From the NCBI RefSeq assembly GCF_016862095.1, contig NZ_BOMH01000043.1, positions 1 to 64,000 of the forward strand: a stretch of 64,000 bases of DNA, written 5' to 3'. Below the pieces are notes generated by a model. The model searched no databases. It was not told where the DNA came from and worked only from the letters and a program-made list of their open reading frames with translations. Position numbers and translations under genes: made by a program. Positions 42,483 to 50,453 of the stretch are shown here, piece by piece; within the stretch, counting starts at the first letter, position 1, and each line of letters starts with the position of its first letter. This DNA comes from Actinoplanes cyaneus. GTDB taxonomy: Bacteria > Actinomycetota > Actinomycetes > Mycobacteriales > Micromonosporaceae.

Positions 42483-43829
42483 ATGACACGCAGGCAATGG
42501 TGGCGGCCATTGGCCTTCCCGGTCGCGGCCGGCCTGGCCGTGGTCACCGGGGTCTTCCAGGCGGCCGCCGCGAGCGAGCCGAAGCGCCCGCTCGGCAACG
42601 ACTGCTCGGGCGGGAACGTCGCGTTCACCTTCGACGACGGCCCGGGGCCGCACTCCCGGGCGATGCTGGACGAGCTGAACGCGCTGCGCGTCACGGCCAC
42701 CTTCTTCGTGGTCGGCAAGAACGTCGCCGACGGCGGGGCCACGACGGCCGCGTTGCTGCGGGCGGAGGTCGCGGGCGGACATTCGGTGCAGAACCACACG
42801 TACGACCATGCTTCTGTCACCGGGGCGTCGACCGGGACGACGCCGCTCACCGACGATCAGATCAAGCGAGAGCTGAACCAGGCGTCCACCGCGATCGTCG
42901 CGGCCGGTGTGCCGAAGCCGACGCTGTACCGGCCGCCCTACGGAGACATCGACGCGCACGCCGACGCCCTGGCCCGGAGCCTCGGTTACCGGATCGTCAT
43001 GCCGTGGGGTCTGCCCGGCGCGAACATCGTGGACCCCAGGGACTGGGCCGGCACCTCGACCGAGCAGATCGTGTCGGCTGTCGTCGACGGCTACACGGCC
43101 GACGGCACCACGTACAACGGCATCCGGGACGGGACCATCGTGCTCATGCACGACGGTCTCGGCCAGGAGACCCTCAACTCGATAGCGGCCCTGCAACCCA
43201 TCGTCGACCACATGAACGCGCAGCACCTGTGCGCGACGACCGCGATCCGCGCCGACGCCACCGGCGGTGTGGTGCCGGCGCTGCCGCTGCCCGAGCCCGC
43301 CGCTGCCCTGAACCTGGTGCGCAATCCGTCACTGGAGCAGCGCCGCGGCACCGGCCTCACCGCCGAGCCGGTCTGTTTCCAGCACGCCGGCGCCGATCTC
43401 GCCGGAACCACCGCCCGGTGGTCCCGGATCGCCGGCGCTCACCGGGGTGTCGCCGCCGACCAGGTGACCGTCACCCGGTGGGCAAGCGGGGACCGGAAGC
43501 TCGTGCTCAGCCAGAACACCGCGGACAGCTCCTGCCTGGCGGTGGCCGAACCCGGAGTCCGGTACGGGACCTGGGTCTGGTTCAAGGGCAGTTGGCCGAC
43601 GAGCGGCACCCACCCTGCGACGGTCTGCGTGATCACGTACTACCGCGAGATGACCGGGACCTGGCAGTACTGGGAGACCGGCACGTGCGTCGATCCGTCG
43701 AGCACCTGGAAGCTCGCCGGTTACGTGACCGGGCCGCTGCCCGCCGGCGCCGACGCGGTCAGCTTCGGACTCGCCCTGAACGGCACCGGGAGCCTGGTCA
43801 CCGACGACTACTCCCTGGCCGCGCAGTAA
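42483..43829 (+). CDS. Secreted polysaccharide deacetylase with C-terminal beta-sandwich-like domain
   Basis: The 448-aa protein has a signal peptide (1-30), a NodB domain (TFDDGPGP near 49; NHTYDH near 105; RPPYGD; LMHDG) and a C-terminal region (about 280-448). That region starts LNLVRNPSLEQ and looks like a CBM4/9-type carbohydrate-binding fold. It would deacetylate an external glycan and stay bound to it. It is the first gene of a four-gene module with a GT2 26 nt downstream. ATG 42483 has GGAG 6 nt before it. Confidence 0.87.
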   Translation: MTRRQWWRPLAFPVAAGLAVVTGVFQAAAASEPKRPLGNDCSGGNVAFTFDDGPGPHSRAMLDELNALRVTATFFVVGKNVADGGATTAALLRAEVAGGHSVQNHTYDHASVTGASTGTTPLTDDQIKRELNQASTAIVAAGVPKPTLYRPPYGDIDAHADALARSLGYRIVMPWGLPGANIVDPRDWAGTSTEQIVSAVVDGYTADGTTYNGIRDGTIVLMHDGLGQETLNSIAALQPIVDHMNAQHLCATTAIRADATGGVVPALPLPEPAAALNLVRNPSLEQRRGTGLTAEPVCFQHAGADLAGTTARWSRIAGAHRGVAADQVTVTRWASGDRKLVLSQNTADSSCLAVAEPGVRYGTWVWFKGSWPTSGTHPATVCVITYYREMTGTWQYWETGTCVDPSSTWKLAGYVTGPLPAGADAVSFGLALNGTGSLVTDDYSLAAQ

Positions 43830-43854
43830 CCCACGACCATTCGGAAGGCCCCCG

Positions 43855-45057
43855 ATGTTCCCCGGTGACACCTTTGCCACTGATGCTCCGACACGGATTC
43901 TGACCCGGCCGAGCCGGCTCGGGCAGCACGGACCGAGCGCGTTGTACGGCGGCTCGACCTCGACCGTCGACGGGAACCGGCCGGCGCAGGTCGTCGTGCT
44001 GATCCCCGCCCACAACGAGGAGTCCTCGATCGGCCCGACCGTGCAGGCGTTGCTCGCCCAGGAGCGGATGCCCGACCGGATCGTCGTGGTGGCCGACAAC
44101 TGCACCGACGAGACCGTCGAGAAGGCGTCCGCCCTGCACAACCAGGTGCTGGTGGTCACCCGGACGATCAACAACCGCGACAAGAAGTGTGGTGGGCTGA
44201 ACGCGGCGTGGCGCCGGTACGCGATGGACGCCGACATCGTCGTCTGCCTCGACGCCGACACCGTGCTCCCGCCGAACGCCATCGGAGACTGGGTGAAGGA
44301 GTTCGCCGAGGACCCGAAGCTGGCCGGATCGAGCAGCAAGTTCACCATGCGCGGTACGGCGTTCCTGGTCCGGTTGCAGCGGGCGGAGTTCGCCAAGTGG
44401 ACGGACTCGTCGCTGCGCCGTGGCTGGACCTCGGTGCTGGCCGGCACCGCGTGCGCGATCCGCAACTCGGTGCTGCACGAGGTCACCCGGACCCACAAGC
44501 GGCACGGACCGTGGCTGCACGCCAGCCAGGTCGAGGACTTCGAACTGACCTACCGGATCCGTGAGATGGGGTACTACTGCCACGTGTCGCCCACCGTCCG
44601 GGCCTACACCGACGCCATGGTCACGGTCCGCGCGCTGTGGGGGCAGCGGATGAAGTGGCAGGTCGGAACGGTCGAGGACCTGCTGCGGTTCGGCTACAAC
44701 AAGCACACCCGGCTCGACTGGCGGCAGCAGGCGGCGGGCCTGCTGGCGGCGGGCGTCCGGTTCGGCTGGATCTTCTTCACGGCGCTCTACGCCGCGCTGG
44801 GGATCCTGCATTTCGCGCCCGTCTGGTTCTTCGTGCCACTGCTGTTCATCGCCAACGACGTGAAGCAGGCACTGCGCATTCCGCACCGCGACCGCTGGGA
44901 CATCATCCTCGCCGCCGTTCTGCTGCCGCAGGAGGCCTTCGCCTGGATGCGCGCCTGCTGGTTCGTGGCCGCGTGGGTGGAGGTGCTGCGAAGCCGGATC
45001 ACCGGGCGCCGTAAAGACCGCTGGAGCATGCAGTACGCGGCCGAAGCGGCTGCGTAA
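43855..45057 (+). CDS. Processive family-2 glycosyltransferase, membrane-bound
   Basis: The 400-aa protein has a GT2 domain: LIPAHNEE (49), VVADNCTDET, CLDADT (133), EDFEL (228, where EDxDL is usual) and GQRMKW (264). Three C-terminal hydrophobic segments (about 300-375) follow. There is no N-terminal TM. This layout fits small hyaluronan/chitin/curdlan-synthase relatives that polymerise and extrude a beta-glycan. EDFEL instead of EDTDL could change acceptor specificity. It lies between the deacetylase and a 52-aa TM protein, so they probably work together. Confidence 0.87.
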   Translation: MFPGDTFATDAPTRILTRPSRLGQHGPSALYGGSTSTVDGNRPAQVVVLIPAHNEESSIGPTVQALLAQERMPDRIVVVADNCTDETVEKASALHNQVLVVTRTINNRDKKCGGLNAAWRRYAMDADIVVCLDADTVLPPNAIGDWVKEFAEDPKLAGSSSKFTMRGTAFLVRLQRAEFAKWTDSSLRRGWTSVLAGTACAIRNSVLHEVTRTHKRHGPWLHASQVEDFELTYRIREMGYYCHVSPTVRAYTDAMVTVRALWGQRMKWQVGTVEDLLRFGYNKHTRLDWRQQAAGLLAAGVRFGWIFFTALYAALGILHFAPVWFFVPLLFIANDVKQALRIPHRDRWDIILAAVLLPQEAFAWMRACWFVAAWVEVLRSRITGRRKDRWSMQYAAEAAA

Positions 45058-45077
45058 GACCAACAGGAGATCACACG

Positions 45078-45236
45078 ATGTACGGAAGCAGAATGGCCCT
45101 CGCCGGTGGCGGCACCATCCCGATCGCCGGGGCACTCGTCAACCTGCCGGCCTGGATCATGGCCGGCGTCACCCTCACCTTCGCTGTCGGAGCGCTCATC
45201 GGGCTCGTGCGCCCGGGCGGCAAGGCGAAGCCCTGA
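45078..45236 (+). CDS. 52-aa single-TM protein of polysaccharide module 2
   Basis: The small frame begins at an ATG preceded by CAGGAG (SD spacing about 8 nt) and ends TGA at 45234-45236. Residues about 12-45 form one or two hydrophobic segments (NLPAWIMAGVTLTFAVGALIGLV), with a short basic tail RPGGKAKP. It sits 20 nt after the GT2 gene and 13 nt before the proposed GH16 start. It could be a synthase partner, as small membrane subunits are in other glycan synthases. No family recognised. Confidence 0.62.
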   Translation: MYGSRMALAGGGTIPIAGALVNLPAWIMAGVTLTFAVGALIGLVRPGGKAKP

Positions 45237-45249
45237 GCATCGCCGACCG

Positions 45250-46461
45250 TTGACGACAGCACCTCATCGGCTCGCCGTCGACGCGACTCCGGTCGCGCCG
45301 GCGGCGGGTCCGCCGTCGCCCTGGATGGTCCGGGCCGGCCTCGTCCTCGCCCTCGTGTTCACGCTCGCGGGCCTGGCCCTGGCCGGGGACCCGCGGTCCG
45401 CCTCCGGCTGCTCCACGATGGGAGGTCCGGCCCCGGCGGCCCGGAGCCCGATCGCCGTCGGCTGGTCGCGCCGCTGGGCGAGCACCGGATCCCGGCCCTG
45501 CTATGTGGTGCCGATCCCGGCTCGGGGGACCTGGCTGGTCACGGTCGGGGTCGGGAAGAGCACGGCGACAGCACTCACCCTGATGGCCGAGGGCGCCTCC
45601 GGCCCGGTCCGGCAGACCGCCGACCTGCACCACCTGCGCCGGGTGAGCATGACCGTGCCGGCCGCCGAGGGCAGCCTGAGAGTCGGCCTGGTGCCGGCGT
45701 CCGGCCTGATCACCGTCACCTCGGTGACGCTCACCCTGGTCCGGCGCGAGACCACCCCACTCCGGACGATCTTCGCCGACGACTTCGACGGCCGGTGGCT
45801 CGACGATGCCAAGTGGCGCCCGGAGACCGGCGACCACGGTTGGGGCAACCGGGAACTGCAGAACTACACCGCGTCGACGGCCAACCTCGCCGTCACCGCC
45901 GGTCGGCTGTCGATCACCGCCCGCCGCGGCCCCGCCTCCGGCTCGTTCACCTCGGGCCGCCTGAACAGCCGTTTCTCCGCCTCCTACGGCCACCTCGAGG
46001 CCCGCATCCGGACACCCGGCGGCGCCGGCCTGCTACCGGCGTTCTGGATGCTCGGAGCCGACGCTCCCCGGATCGGCTGGCCCCGCTGTGGCGAGATCGA
46101 CATCATGGAGAGCCTCGGCCGCCGTGAGCCCTCCACCGTCCACGCCACCATCCACGGCCCCGACCGGGCCGGGCGCCCCTGGCAGCGGGAAGTCGCGATG
46201 GCTACTCCGCGACCCCCGTCGAGCGGCTTCCACCTCTACGCCCTCGACTGGTGGCCGGGCTCGGTCCAGATCTCCTTCGACGGCACGGCCTACGCCTCGT
46301 TCGCCCCCGAAGACCTGGCCCCGGGACACCCCTGGCTCTTCGACAAGCCGTACTATGTCCTGCTCAACGTCGCGGTCGGCGGCGACTGGCCCAAAGCTCC
46401 CAGCCCTGCCCTCCCGTTCCCGCAGACCATGCAGGTCGACTACCTCCACTGGCAGCACTGA
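45250..46461 (+). CDS. Membrane-anchored GH16 glycoside hydrolase
   Basis: The roughly 403-aa protein has one TM segment (about 26-46), a beta-rich region (about 60-175; function unknown) and a GH16 domain (about 178-403). GEIDIMES near 281 carries the catalytic glutamates, and WGNRELQNY is typical of beta-1,3(4)-glucanases. The upstream frame extends over the small TM gene. TTG 45250 is my choice, 13 nt past that gene; ATG 45325 (MVRAG) is a real alternative and would make the TM the very N-terminus. It may cut or length-control the glycan made by the GT2. Confidence 0.8.
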   Translation: MTTAPHRLAVDATPVAPAAGPPSPWMVRAGLVLALVFTLAGLALAGDPRSASGCSTMGGPAPAARSPIAVGWSRRWASTGSRPCYVVPIPARGTWLVTVGVGKSTATALTLMAEGASGPVRQTADLHHLRRVSMTVPAAEGSLRVGLVPASGLITVTSVTLTLVRRETTPLRTIFADDFDGRWLDDAKWRPETGDHGWGNRELQNYTASTANLAVTAGRLSITARRGPASGSFTSGRLNSRFSASYGHLEARIRTPGGAGLLPAFWMLGADAPRIGWPRCGEIDIMESLGRREPSTVHATIHGPDRAGRPWQREVAMATPRPPSSGFHLYALDWWPGSVQISFDGTAYASFAPEDLAPGHPWLFDKPYYVLLNVAVGGDWPKAPSPALPFPQTMQVDYLHWQH

Positions 46462-46482
46462 CCCTCCCGCCGCGCCTGATCT

Positions 46483-46760
46483 TTCAGCATCGACCTGGTG
46501 GTGCTGCCCGGGGACCAGGCGGAGGCCCGCATCAACGCCTGCTACGCGTTCTGCCGGGAGCAGGCTCTCGGCCGCCTGGAGGCTGTTGGCCGCCGGCGAG
46601 AGCGACGGTGGCACTGCCGCCGGATCTGGAAGGGTCGGACGCGGTGGCGATGATCTACGACGAGACGGACGGCCTCGGTTTCTATGCGGGTTCCACCTCG
46701 TCGACGAGGCGTTCGCCGACCCGGACCTGGTACGCCGCGACCCGTGGCGGGTGCTGATCA
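46483..46760 (+). pseudogene. Frame-shattered relic of an unknown gene
   Basis: Three protein-like segments lie in three successive plus-strand frames. FSIDLVVLPGDQAEARINACYAF starts at 46483, then PDLEGSDAVAMIYDETDGLGFY at about 46615-46683, then GFHLVDEAFADPDLVRRDPWRVL at about 46688-46755. Together they read as one decayed protein. The parent family is not recognised. It lies between the GH16 gene and hipA. Confidence 0.5.
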
Positions 46761-46767
46761 GCCGGTG

Positions 46768-48000
46768 TCAGACGCGGCGGACGGCATTGATGGTTTGGCT
46801 CAGCGTTCGCTCGAAGCGGGTGATCTCCGACTGGCTGATCCCGTTGCTGCGGGCGACGGACTCCCAGTCACTGGCGGCGTCCGCGACCTCGCGGAGAACG
46901 GCTCGTGCCTGGCTATCCGTCAGGGCGAAGCTTTCCGCGTACACGAGGAGGGCGTTGACCTCGTCGGCCGGATTGGTTGCGCCACCGATGCTGGTCACTC
47001 GCTGAGCCGATAGGTTCGGGTTGGGATTGATGTCGAAACCAGGGGCCAGGCTCCATCCTGAACCGTGGCGTAGGAAACCGTGGTTGCGGAGGTGGTCGTC
47101 GGTGTTGTGGAGAGCGACGGAGAACGCGATGCGTCGCCACAGTTGCCGGAGATCCTCGACGGCTGCGGAGCTGTGTTCCGGAATGGCTTCCGCGATCTCG
47201 GTGTAATCACGGGAGTCGCCGTCCTGAGCTTCCAGAAGAGTCATCGCGCTGATGTAACCGATGCGATGGGTGCCCTTCCGGTCGAAACGCTCGAGCAGAA
47301 GCACAGGGCTGCCGTCGATGCCGACCAACTGCCTCTTCGGTACCCGGATTCCGGCGGCCTCGCCGAGGTCAAGAGCAGTTTTCTCCCATGCGATGACACT
47401 CCAGTCGTCAGCATGGTGCGGAAACTTCGCAATCATGAGCCGGTGGTCGTCCCGGACCGAGGCTTTGGGCCGAGCCCCGCCGAGCGAACCGGTCCCTGCG
47501 TCCAAAAGTACCTTGATCGCTTCCAGGTTGTCCGGATCGTCACGTGTGACGGCGTTGGCGGCATGCAGCAGAGCGGGAAGGGCGATGAGCTTCGGTACAT
47601 CGGGTGCCGGATGCTGGAATTCGCTCTCCGTATCGGTCTTGAAACGCAGAGCGCCCTGCCGGGTCTCGTCGCTCACCCCCAGTAGGTAGTCCCGGTCGTC
47701 GGGAGTGGGCGCGACCTGGCCCGCGGCGCCGGCTTCGCTGCGGAGGCGCCTGGTGATCAAGTTACGGCCCCAGCGGTCTGGAGCCGCATCGCTGAAGGCG
47801 CCGGGCAGGCCATTCGGCACAGGCCACGAGCCTGTCATGAGTGCAAGCGAGGGATCGACAGCGTAAGCGCCCGGCAAACCGAGGTAGTCGCGGTCGTAAG
47901 AGTACGTCGCGGTCAACCGGCCTCGACGAAGGTTGAAGTAGGCCGCTCCGGCGGAGCGCGTCTGGCCGTCGATTTCGACGTACGTGAGAACGCGGCTCAC
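46768..48000 (-). CDS. hipA: HipA-family toxin kinase
   Basis: The 410-aa protein is a HipA-like Ser/Thr kinase, the toxin of a type II toxin-antitoxin system. E. coli HipA phosphorylates GltX. The GSLGGARPKA loop (about 172-181), AKFPHH, catalytic NTDDHLRNHGF (about 298-308) and metal-binding GFDINP are present. The first codons overlap the hipB stop by 4 nt, as usual. All motifs are intact, so it is likely active and neutralised by HipB. Confidence 0.9.
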   Translation of the reverse strand: MSRVLTYVEIDGQTRSAGAAYFNLRRGRLTATYSYDRDYLGLPGAYAVDPSLALMTGSWPVPNGLPGAFSDAAPDRWGRNLITRRLRSEAGAAGQVAPTPDDRDYLLGVSDETRQGALRFKTDTESEFQHPAPDVPKLIALPALLHAANAVTRDDPDNLEAIKVLLDAGTGSLGGARPKASVRDDHRLMIAKFPHHADDWSVIAWEKTALDLGEAAGIRVPKRQLVGIDGSPVLLLERFDRKGTHRIGYISAMTLLEAQDGDSRDYTEIAEAIPEHSSAAVEDLRQLWRRIAFSVALHNTDDHLRNHGFLRHGSGWSLAPGFDINPNPNLSAQRVTSIGGATNPADEVNALLVYAESFALTDSQARAVLREVADAASDWESVARSNGISQSEITRFERTLSQTINAVRRV

Positions 48001-48293
48001 CGGCGCACACGCATCGGCAGGATTTCGTCCGCGCGTGCCCGGCCGAGGTCGGTTTCGTAAGGATCGGACGCTGTCACCAATGCCTCCAGTACGCCGAGGG
48101 CCCGGGCGACGCTCAGGAAGGCCAGCATGCTGACCCCAGGGTCGCCGGTCTCGACTCGACGGAGCGTGTTTCGTGAGATGCCGGCTCGTTCGGCCACCTG
48201 GACCGCAGTGAGCCCATGCAGCTTCCGCCAGACCACGAACTGCTCACCGATGCTCGCAGCGGCGGCGTTCACTCGTGAGGAAGGCCGCGGCAT
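47997..48293 (-). CDS. hipB: HipB-like antitoxin, HTH DNA-binding
   Basis: The 98-aa protein has a Cro/CI-type helix-turn-helix (LTAVQVAERAGISRNTLRRVETG, about 28-50). It binds HipA and represses the operon. GGAGG lies 5 nt before ATG 48293; an in-frame GTG two codons earlier overlaps the SD and is rejected. Paired palindromes upstream are probable operators. Confidence 0.87.
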   Translation of the reverse strand: MPRPSSRVNAAAASIGEQFVVWRKLHGLTAVQVAERAGISRNTLRRVETGDPGVSMLAFLSVARALGVLEALVTASDPYETDLGRARADEILPMRVRR

Positions 48294-48307
48294 GGTCACC
48301 TCCGAGT

Positions 48308-48344
48308 CTTAAGGCTCACGATAGTGACCACTATACGACTTAAG
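48308..48344. promoter_or_regulatory. hipBA promoter-operator
   Basis: Two CTTAAG palindromes (48308-48313 and 48339-48344), 31 bp apart, flank a third palindrome ATAGTG-AC-CACTAT (48321-48334). On the minus strand the latter holds a -10 TATAGT. Spacing of three helical turns suits two HipB dimers on one DNA face. Confidence 0.65.
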
Positions 48345-48712
48345 GGGCAAGATCGCGACCATTAGGCTCTGGCTCGTCGTTCAGGTGCACTTCGTGGCAG
48401 TCGTCTCGGGTCTTCTGGAGAGGCCTCGTGAGCGTGGAAGAATTCCTTCGAGGCATCACCGTTGGCGTGCACGGCCCGGCGCTGTGTTCGGGGACGTCAC
48501 GGAGGATGTGCGCGCCTGATCCGTCAGCCCCCGGATTCACCGCGTACACAGGATGTACGTGGACCTCGTCGGCCGGAAACCACGCCGTACCCGAAAGGGG
48601 TCCGAAGTGAAGGGTTGACCCGGAACCGATGTGCGTGGTCTCCGCGGAGGGCCCGATGGGGCTCCGGGGTGTCCCCGGCGTGGGGTCTGGGGCTCGGGCC
48701 CCAGGGCAGAAA
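48345..48712. other. Gene-poor stretch between hipB and tRNA-Arg
   Basis: A frame at 48428-48610 has a GTG with GGAGAGG about 4 nt upstream, but its 60 residues are not protein-like. A GC-rich palindrome (CTGGGGC and matching GCCCCAG, near 48687-48704) is present. Nothing else is supported. Confidence 0.4.
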
Positions 48713-48769
48713 GCACGATGGGCACCGTTCCGCGCTTTCCGCAGAAACAGGTGCCCAATCCCATCGTGC
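48713..48769 (-). terminator. Terminator of tRNA-Arg sharing the tRNA 3' end
   Basis: GCACGATGGG (48713-48722) pairs with CCCATCGTGC (48760-48769), and GGGCACC with GGTGCCC inside. On the minus strand the hairpin is followed by TTTCT. The outer arm takes in the last bases of the tRNA. Confidence 0.7.
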
Positions 48770-48838
48770 CCCCGGCAGGATTCGAACCTGCGCTTTCGCC
48801 TCCGGAGGGCGACGCTCTATCCCCTGAGCTACGGGGGC
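48767..48838 (-). tRNA. tRNA-Arg (anticodon CCG)
   Basis: A 72-nt cloverleaf folds on the minus strand. The acceptor stem is GCCCCCG/CGGGGGC with discriminator A. The D arm is GCTC...GAGC, the anticodon arm TCGCC-CTCCGGA-GGCGA with anticodon CCG, and the T arm GCAGG-TTCGAAT-CCTGC. It decodes CGG. CCA is not encoded. It lies near argS and shows no duplicated 3' end that would mark an integrated element. Confidence 0.95.
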
Positions 48839-48892
48839 CCAGTGATTCGAAAGCCTAGCAGGCTCTCCGGAACCACCGCCAACCGGTCCCGG

Positions 48893-49552
48893 TCAGCTCG
48901 CCTGGGCCTGCTTGAGCAGGTCGTCGATCAGCTGGATCTCGCCCTGCTGGGCGGTGACCATGCTGGTGGCGATCCAGTCCACGTCCTTGTTCGACGACAG
49001 GTCTTCGGCTTCCTGGGCCATGTGGATGCCGCCGAGGTGGTGCGCCCGCATCAGCGTGAGGAACTGCACGTCCAGCTCTTTGCCGGTGGCTTTGCGCAGC
49101 GACGCGAGTTGTTCCGGGGTGGCCATGCCGGGCATCAGGCCGTTGACGACGGAGCCGGCCGCGTCGGGCATCCAGGCCATGGCGGGCTTGTCGCCGGTCG
49201 GGTCGAGGTCCCAGTCGCGCAGCCAGCCCTGCATGTAGCCGATCTGGGCCTGCTGGGTGGTGGCGATGTCGGCGGCCAGGGTGACGATGGCCGGGGTGTC
49301 CGAGTCGGCGTGGGCGATCATCGCCATCTCGACGGCCTGGGCGTGGTGCGTGGACATGTCGCGGAGGAAGCCGGCCTCGACCGAGTCCGTGCCCGGGGTC
49401 CGGAACCGGGGGACGACCAGGCCGATCGCGGCGCCGAGGACGATGCCGGCGAGCAGCAGGGCGACCGCGGCATACCCGAACCGGCGGCGGCTCGGGGCGG
49501 GTGCCTCCTCGGATGCCGGGGCGGCGTCCGAGGAGGTGACGTCCTGGGTCAT
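48893..49552 (-). CDS. DUF305-family membrane-anchored protein
   Basis: The 219-aa protein has a cytosolic N-terminus, one TM (about 26-48) and a four-helix, ferritin-like DUF305 region. Paired His motifs are present: STHHAQAVEMA and RAHHLGGIHMA. It is proposed to bind metal, possibly copper, outside the membrane. ATG 49552 shares bases with the stop codon of the upstream DUF3105 gene (TGATG), so translation is coupled. A TTG one codon earlier is rejected. Confidence 0.87.
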   Translation of the reverse strand: MTQDVTSSDAAPASEEAPAPSRRRFGYAAVALLLAGIVLGAAIGLVVPRFRTPGTDSVEAGFLRDMSTHHAQAVEMAMIAHADSDTPAIVTLAADIATTQQAQIGYMQGWLRDWDLDPTGDKPAMAWMPDAAGSVVNGLMPGMATPEQLASLRKATGKELDVQFLTLMRAHHLGGIHMAQEAEDLSSNKDVDWIATSMVTAQQGEIQLIDDLLKQAQAS

Positions 49553-50367
49553 CAACTGCCGCTGGTGCTTCCGGTGGTGGCGCTGTCCATGCTGGCGCCG
49601 TTGCTGGTGGCCGCGGTGATCGGGCCGGTGGTGGTGTTGCCGCTGGAGCAGGCCGCGCCGGGCTCCATCGACGCCTTGAGCCGGGCGGCCGCGATGAAGT
49701 CGTCGATCGCCTTGTCGTTCGCGTCGTCGGTCTTGTACTGGTAGCCCCAGACCTGGACGGAGACGTTCTTGTCGAGGCCGGCGAACGGGGACATGAACAT
49801 GTAGTCCTTGCCCTCGACCTTCTTCTGCAGCACGGCCACCTGGTCGGCGGCGAGGCCCTGCTTGTACGTCACCCAGACCGCGCCGTGCTCGAGGCTGTGC
49901 ACCGCGTGCTCGTTCGCGATCGGCGCGCTGTAGACGTCACCCATGCAGTTCTGCCAGGTGGGGTTGTGCGCGCCGCCGACGGGCGGGCTGGTCACGTAGG
50001 TGAGCGCGCCGTCCTTGTGGGTGCGGTCGTCGAGCGTCGCGTTCTTCTGCGCGCGGTAGTTGACGACGCCCTGGATGTCGGCCAGCTTGTCGGTCCAGTC
50101 GCGGGAGCCCTGGACGGAGGCGTACACCCCGTACCCGATGATGCCGACGGCGATCAGGACGACGGCGCCCGCCACGGCGATCGGGCCCCAGTTGCGGCTG
50201 CCGCTCACCTTGACCGGTGTGACCGGCTTACGGCCTTTCTTGCCGCCCTTTCCGGCGGTGGGCCGATTCGCCCCCGGCTTGCCGGTCGGCGGCTTACCCT
50301 GGCCGGTGGTCTTGCCGACCTTGACGGTGGACGGGACCCGTTCGGGCCCCGGCGTGCTCATGCTCAT
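49552..50367 (-). CDS. DUF3105-family membrane protein
   Basis: The roughly 271-aa protein has a basic Lys/Gly/Pro N-terminus, one TM (about 62-84) and an extracytoplasmic DUF3105 domain (YVTSPPVGGAHNPTWQNCMGDVY; HAVHSLEHGAVWVTY), plus a Ser/Thr-rich tail. His and Cys residues suggest metal binding. Pairing with DUF305 is frequent in actinobacteria. GAGG precedes ATG 50367; 50361 and 50388 are alternatives. Confidence 0.85.
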   Translation of the reverse strand: MSMSTPGPERVPSTVKVGKTTGQGKPPTGKPGANRPTAGKGGKKGRKPVTPVKVSGSRNWGPIAVAGAVVLIAVGIIGYGVYASVQGSRDWTDKLADIQGVVNYRAQKNATLDDRTHKDGALTYVTSPPVGGAHNPTWQNCMGDVYSAPIANEHAVHSLEHGAVWVTYKQGLAADQVAVLQKKVEGKDYMFMSPFAGLDKNVSVQVWGYQYKTDDANDKAIDDFIAAARLKASMEPGAACSSGNTTTGPITAATSNGASMDSATTGSTSGS

Positions 50368-50453
50368 CGTGCCTCGTCGATTCGTCAAAAGGGGGAAGGG
50401 CGGGGCGCGGGTGGCCGCCGAACGCTGAAGTCTACCCCCGATAGCATGGCCGG

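Noticed and set aside
48428..48610. 60-aa GTG-started frame with an SD-like GGAGAGG
   Set aside because: Composition is not protein-like and no conserved motif is seen; too weak to call.
46462..48838. Genomic island integrated at tRNA-Arg carrying hipBA
   Set aside because: No integrase, no duplicated tRNA end (att site) on either side.
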